From Granulicella sp. L60 (GTDB lineage Bacteria > Acidobacteriota > Terriglobia > Terriglobales > Acidobacteriaceae): a stretch of DNA of 64,000 bases. The stretch lies in the NCBI RefSeq assembly GCF_009765825.1, contig NZ_LMUR01000003.1, forward strand, positions 315,667-379,666, read 5' to 3'. Made by a program: the position numbers and the translations under genes. The notes beneath the pieces were generated by a model. The model ran no database searches. It was not told where the DNA came from and was given only the letters and a program-made list of their open reading frames with translations. Below are positions 62,934-64,000 of the stretch, one piece after another; the first letter of the stretch is position 1; each line of letters starts with the position of its first letter.

Positions 62934-63805
62934 ATGGCTTCTCCTGGTGTTCCAGGCGGAAGCCTGTCGAGCGGACTGGAGGTGGCGCTCAAGTGCCTCT
63001 TCGAGAGGTGCAGATAGATCGTTGTCTCTTCAAGATCACGGTCCCCGAGCAGGACCTGGATGGTGCGCAGATCGGCTCCGGCTTCGAGCAGGTGCGTCGC
63101 GAAGCAATGGCGCAGGGTATGAGGGTGGATGTGCTTGTGCTCGAGGCCGGCGCGAAGCGCGGCCTGCTGGCACGTAGTCCAGAGCACCTTGGTTGTAATC
63201 GGACGGCTCGAGGTATGCCACCGGTTGCCAGGAAAGAGCCACTCGCTGGGCTTGTGTCGAAGCCCTCGCCAGTAAGAGCTCAACGCTTCGAGAAGCACCG
63301 GACTCAGCATCACGTCGCGGTCCTTGCGGCCCTTGCCTCCGCGGATGTGAATCACCATCCGCTGGCTGTCGATGTCGGCCACCTTGAGGCGTGCCACTTC
63401 CGCACGCCGCGCACCCGTGGCATAAAGCGTCATGACCAGGATGCGCTGGAAGGGCGTCTCGGTCGCATCGATCAGACGGGCGACCTCCTGTTGGCTGAGG
63501 ATCTCCGGTAGGTGCAGGACCTTCTTCGGGTACGGAGTCTCGGCTGCGCTCCAGCCTCGCTTCAACCCCTGGATGTAAAGGAAGCGCAACGCAGCCAGAC
63601 GTTGCGTCACTGTGTTGGGAGCCAGCTTCCAGGTGCGAAACATCGCAGCCTGGTACTGACGTATATGCTCTAGGCCGAGCTTGTCCGGCGAACGATGAAA
63701 GTGTTGAGCAAAGTGCTCAACGGTGCGGATGTATGTGCGAATCGTCCCAGGAGCGTAGTTGCGGCGCTCCAACTCTTCCAGCATGATCTGACGTAGATGG
63801 GTCAC
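62921..63805 (-). CDS. tyrosine recombinase/integrase of IS91-like element
   Basis: A 294-residue XerC/D-type recombinase. The N-terminal SAM-like DNA-binding domain is residues about 1-90 (LEELERRNYAPGTIRTYIRT). The catalytic domain has the conserved Arg in TLYATGARRAEVARLKVADI, Lys in GGKGRKDRDV, H-x-x-R in IHPHTLRHCFATHLLEAG, and the nucleophile Tyr in EETTIYLHLSKRHL. All five catalytic positions look present, so the enzyme may be active although its partner transposase is broken. It overlaps that gene's start by 13 bases. Confidence 0.9.
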   Translation of the reverse strand: MTHLRQIMLEELERRNYAPGTIRTYIRTVEHFAQHFHRSPDKLGLEHIRQYQAAMFRTWKLAPNTVTQRLAALRFLYIQGLKRGWSAAETPYPKKVLHLPEILSQQEVARLIDATETPFQRILVMTLYATGARRAEVARLKVADIDSQRMVIHIRGGKGRKDRDVMLSPVLLEALSSYWRGLRHKPSEWLFPGNRWHTSSRPITTKVLWTTCQQAALRAGLEHKHIHPHTLRHCFATHLLEAGADLRTIQVLLGDRDLEETTIYLHLSKRHLSATSSPLDRLPPGTPGEAICSI

Positions 63806-63830
63806 AGAGAATCCTCCTTCTCTGCGACAA

Positions 63831-64000
63831 AACGCTAGATCATCGCCTCAACCGCTGGCCCGGCACACGCGAACGCGTCTGCGGCACAGCGGCTTCGTTC
63901 AAGTCGGCATGTCGGAAGTAATCCGTCCGTTCAATGAGGTCGCGGTAGGGACGATCATTACTGATCGCCCCCCGCACAGATCCACACGAGCGCTCATTAG
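63831..64000. other. end of window, no gene seen
   Basis: These 170 bases upstream of the recombinase probably include its promoter and the right end of the IS91-like element. No coding segment is recognised before the window ends. Confidence 0.3.

Larger units (their letters stand above)
62054..63830 (-). mobile_element. IS91-like element with tyrosine recombinase, degraded
   Basis: Two overlapping minus-strand genes, a tyrosine recombinase and an IS91-type transposase, form the known two-gene arrangement of one IS91 subgroup. The transposase is frameshifted and lacks its C-terminus, so the element's left end here is deleted. The right end is near or beyond 63830 and I cannot place it exactly. 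No target duplication is expected for this family. Confidence 0.7.

Overview
The window looks like a chromosomal segment of an Acidobacteriota bacterium, most likely of the Terriglobia (Granulicella/Edaphobacter/Terriglobus type). The evidence is two very large Oar-like TonB-dependent receptors that start with a carboxypeptidase-regulatory-like domain, secreted NHL-repeat/MBG Ig-type proteins, a coiled-coil porin, an ECF sigma factor joined to an anti-sigma protein, and the characteristic small basic MAKRRGNPNWGK protein. Genus assignment is inference. No rRNA, intact tRNA or CRISPR array was seen.

Region 1 (0.3-15.2 kb) is a detoxification and aromatic/carbonyl-metabolism neighbourhood: a family-1 glycosyltransferase and a fumarylacetoacetate-hydrolase-type enzyme, an ECF sigma factor, a LysR regulator, a tautomerase, an MFS exporter, a double-domain universal stress protein, and a second LysR regulator followed by the ribulose-monophosphate formaldehyde-fixing pair (hxlB, hxlA) and a medium-chain oxidoreductase. 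A secreted chorismate mutase, an NTF2-like secreted protein and a condensation-domain (PapA-like) acyltransferase follow. Three intergenic regions share one element of fixed geometry (ATAAG-N7-[CT]TATC plus a second half 18 bases on), which I read as the binding site of the first LysR protein. Four copies of a TGTATACA-centred palindrome form a second candidate operator set.

Region 2 (15.2-25.4 kb) is ordinary chromosome: a 3-hydroxyisobutyrate-dehydrogenase-like enzyme, a 5'-truncated alpha-amylase remnant, kdsC, selO, a small conserved protein, a tRNA 3'-end fragment, an EAL protein and a porin.

Region 3 (25.4-40.4 kb) holds signalling module A, a tight minus-strand operon: one 956-residue protein containing ECF sigma regions 2 and 4, a zinc-type anti-sigma motif, a transmembrane helix and a large periplasmic domain, then a 1314-residue TonB-dependent receptor, a lipoprotein-like protein and a 1326-residue NHL/MBG surface protein. 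A divergently transcribed secreted protein follows.

Region 4 (41.5-56.4 kb) contains signalling module B, the split version of the same design: ECF sigma factor, anti-sigma with the same periplasmic domain, 1110-residue receptor, then a secreted glycerophosphodiester phosphodiesterase. It lies between stretches of gene debris (UPF0182, VirB2/TrbC-like, glgX and MHYT-GGDEF fragments).

Region 5 (56.4-60 kb) is a compact four-gene operon: secreted subunit, PapD-like chaperone, short beta-barrel protein with a C-terminal Ig-like domain, and a second subunit homologous to the first. I read it as a non-canonical chaperone/usher-like surface assembly system. Region 6 (60-64 kb) carries two homologous small proteins in inverted orientation about 1.2 kb apart, and an IS91-type element (tyrosine recombinase plus frameshifted, truncated transposase).

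The strongest candidates for an undescribed system are the paired fused/split sigma-anti-sigma-receptor modules and the short chaperone/usher-like operon.
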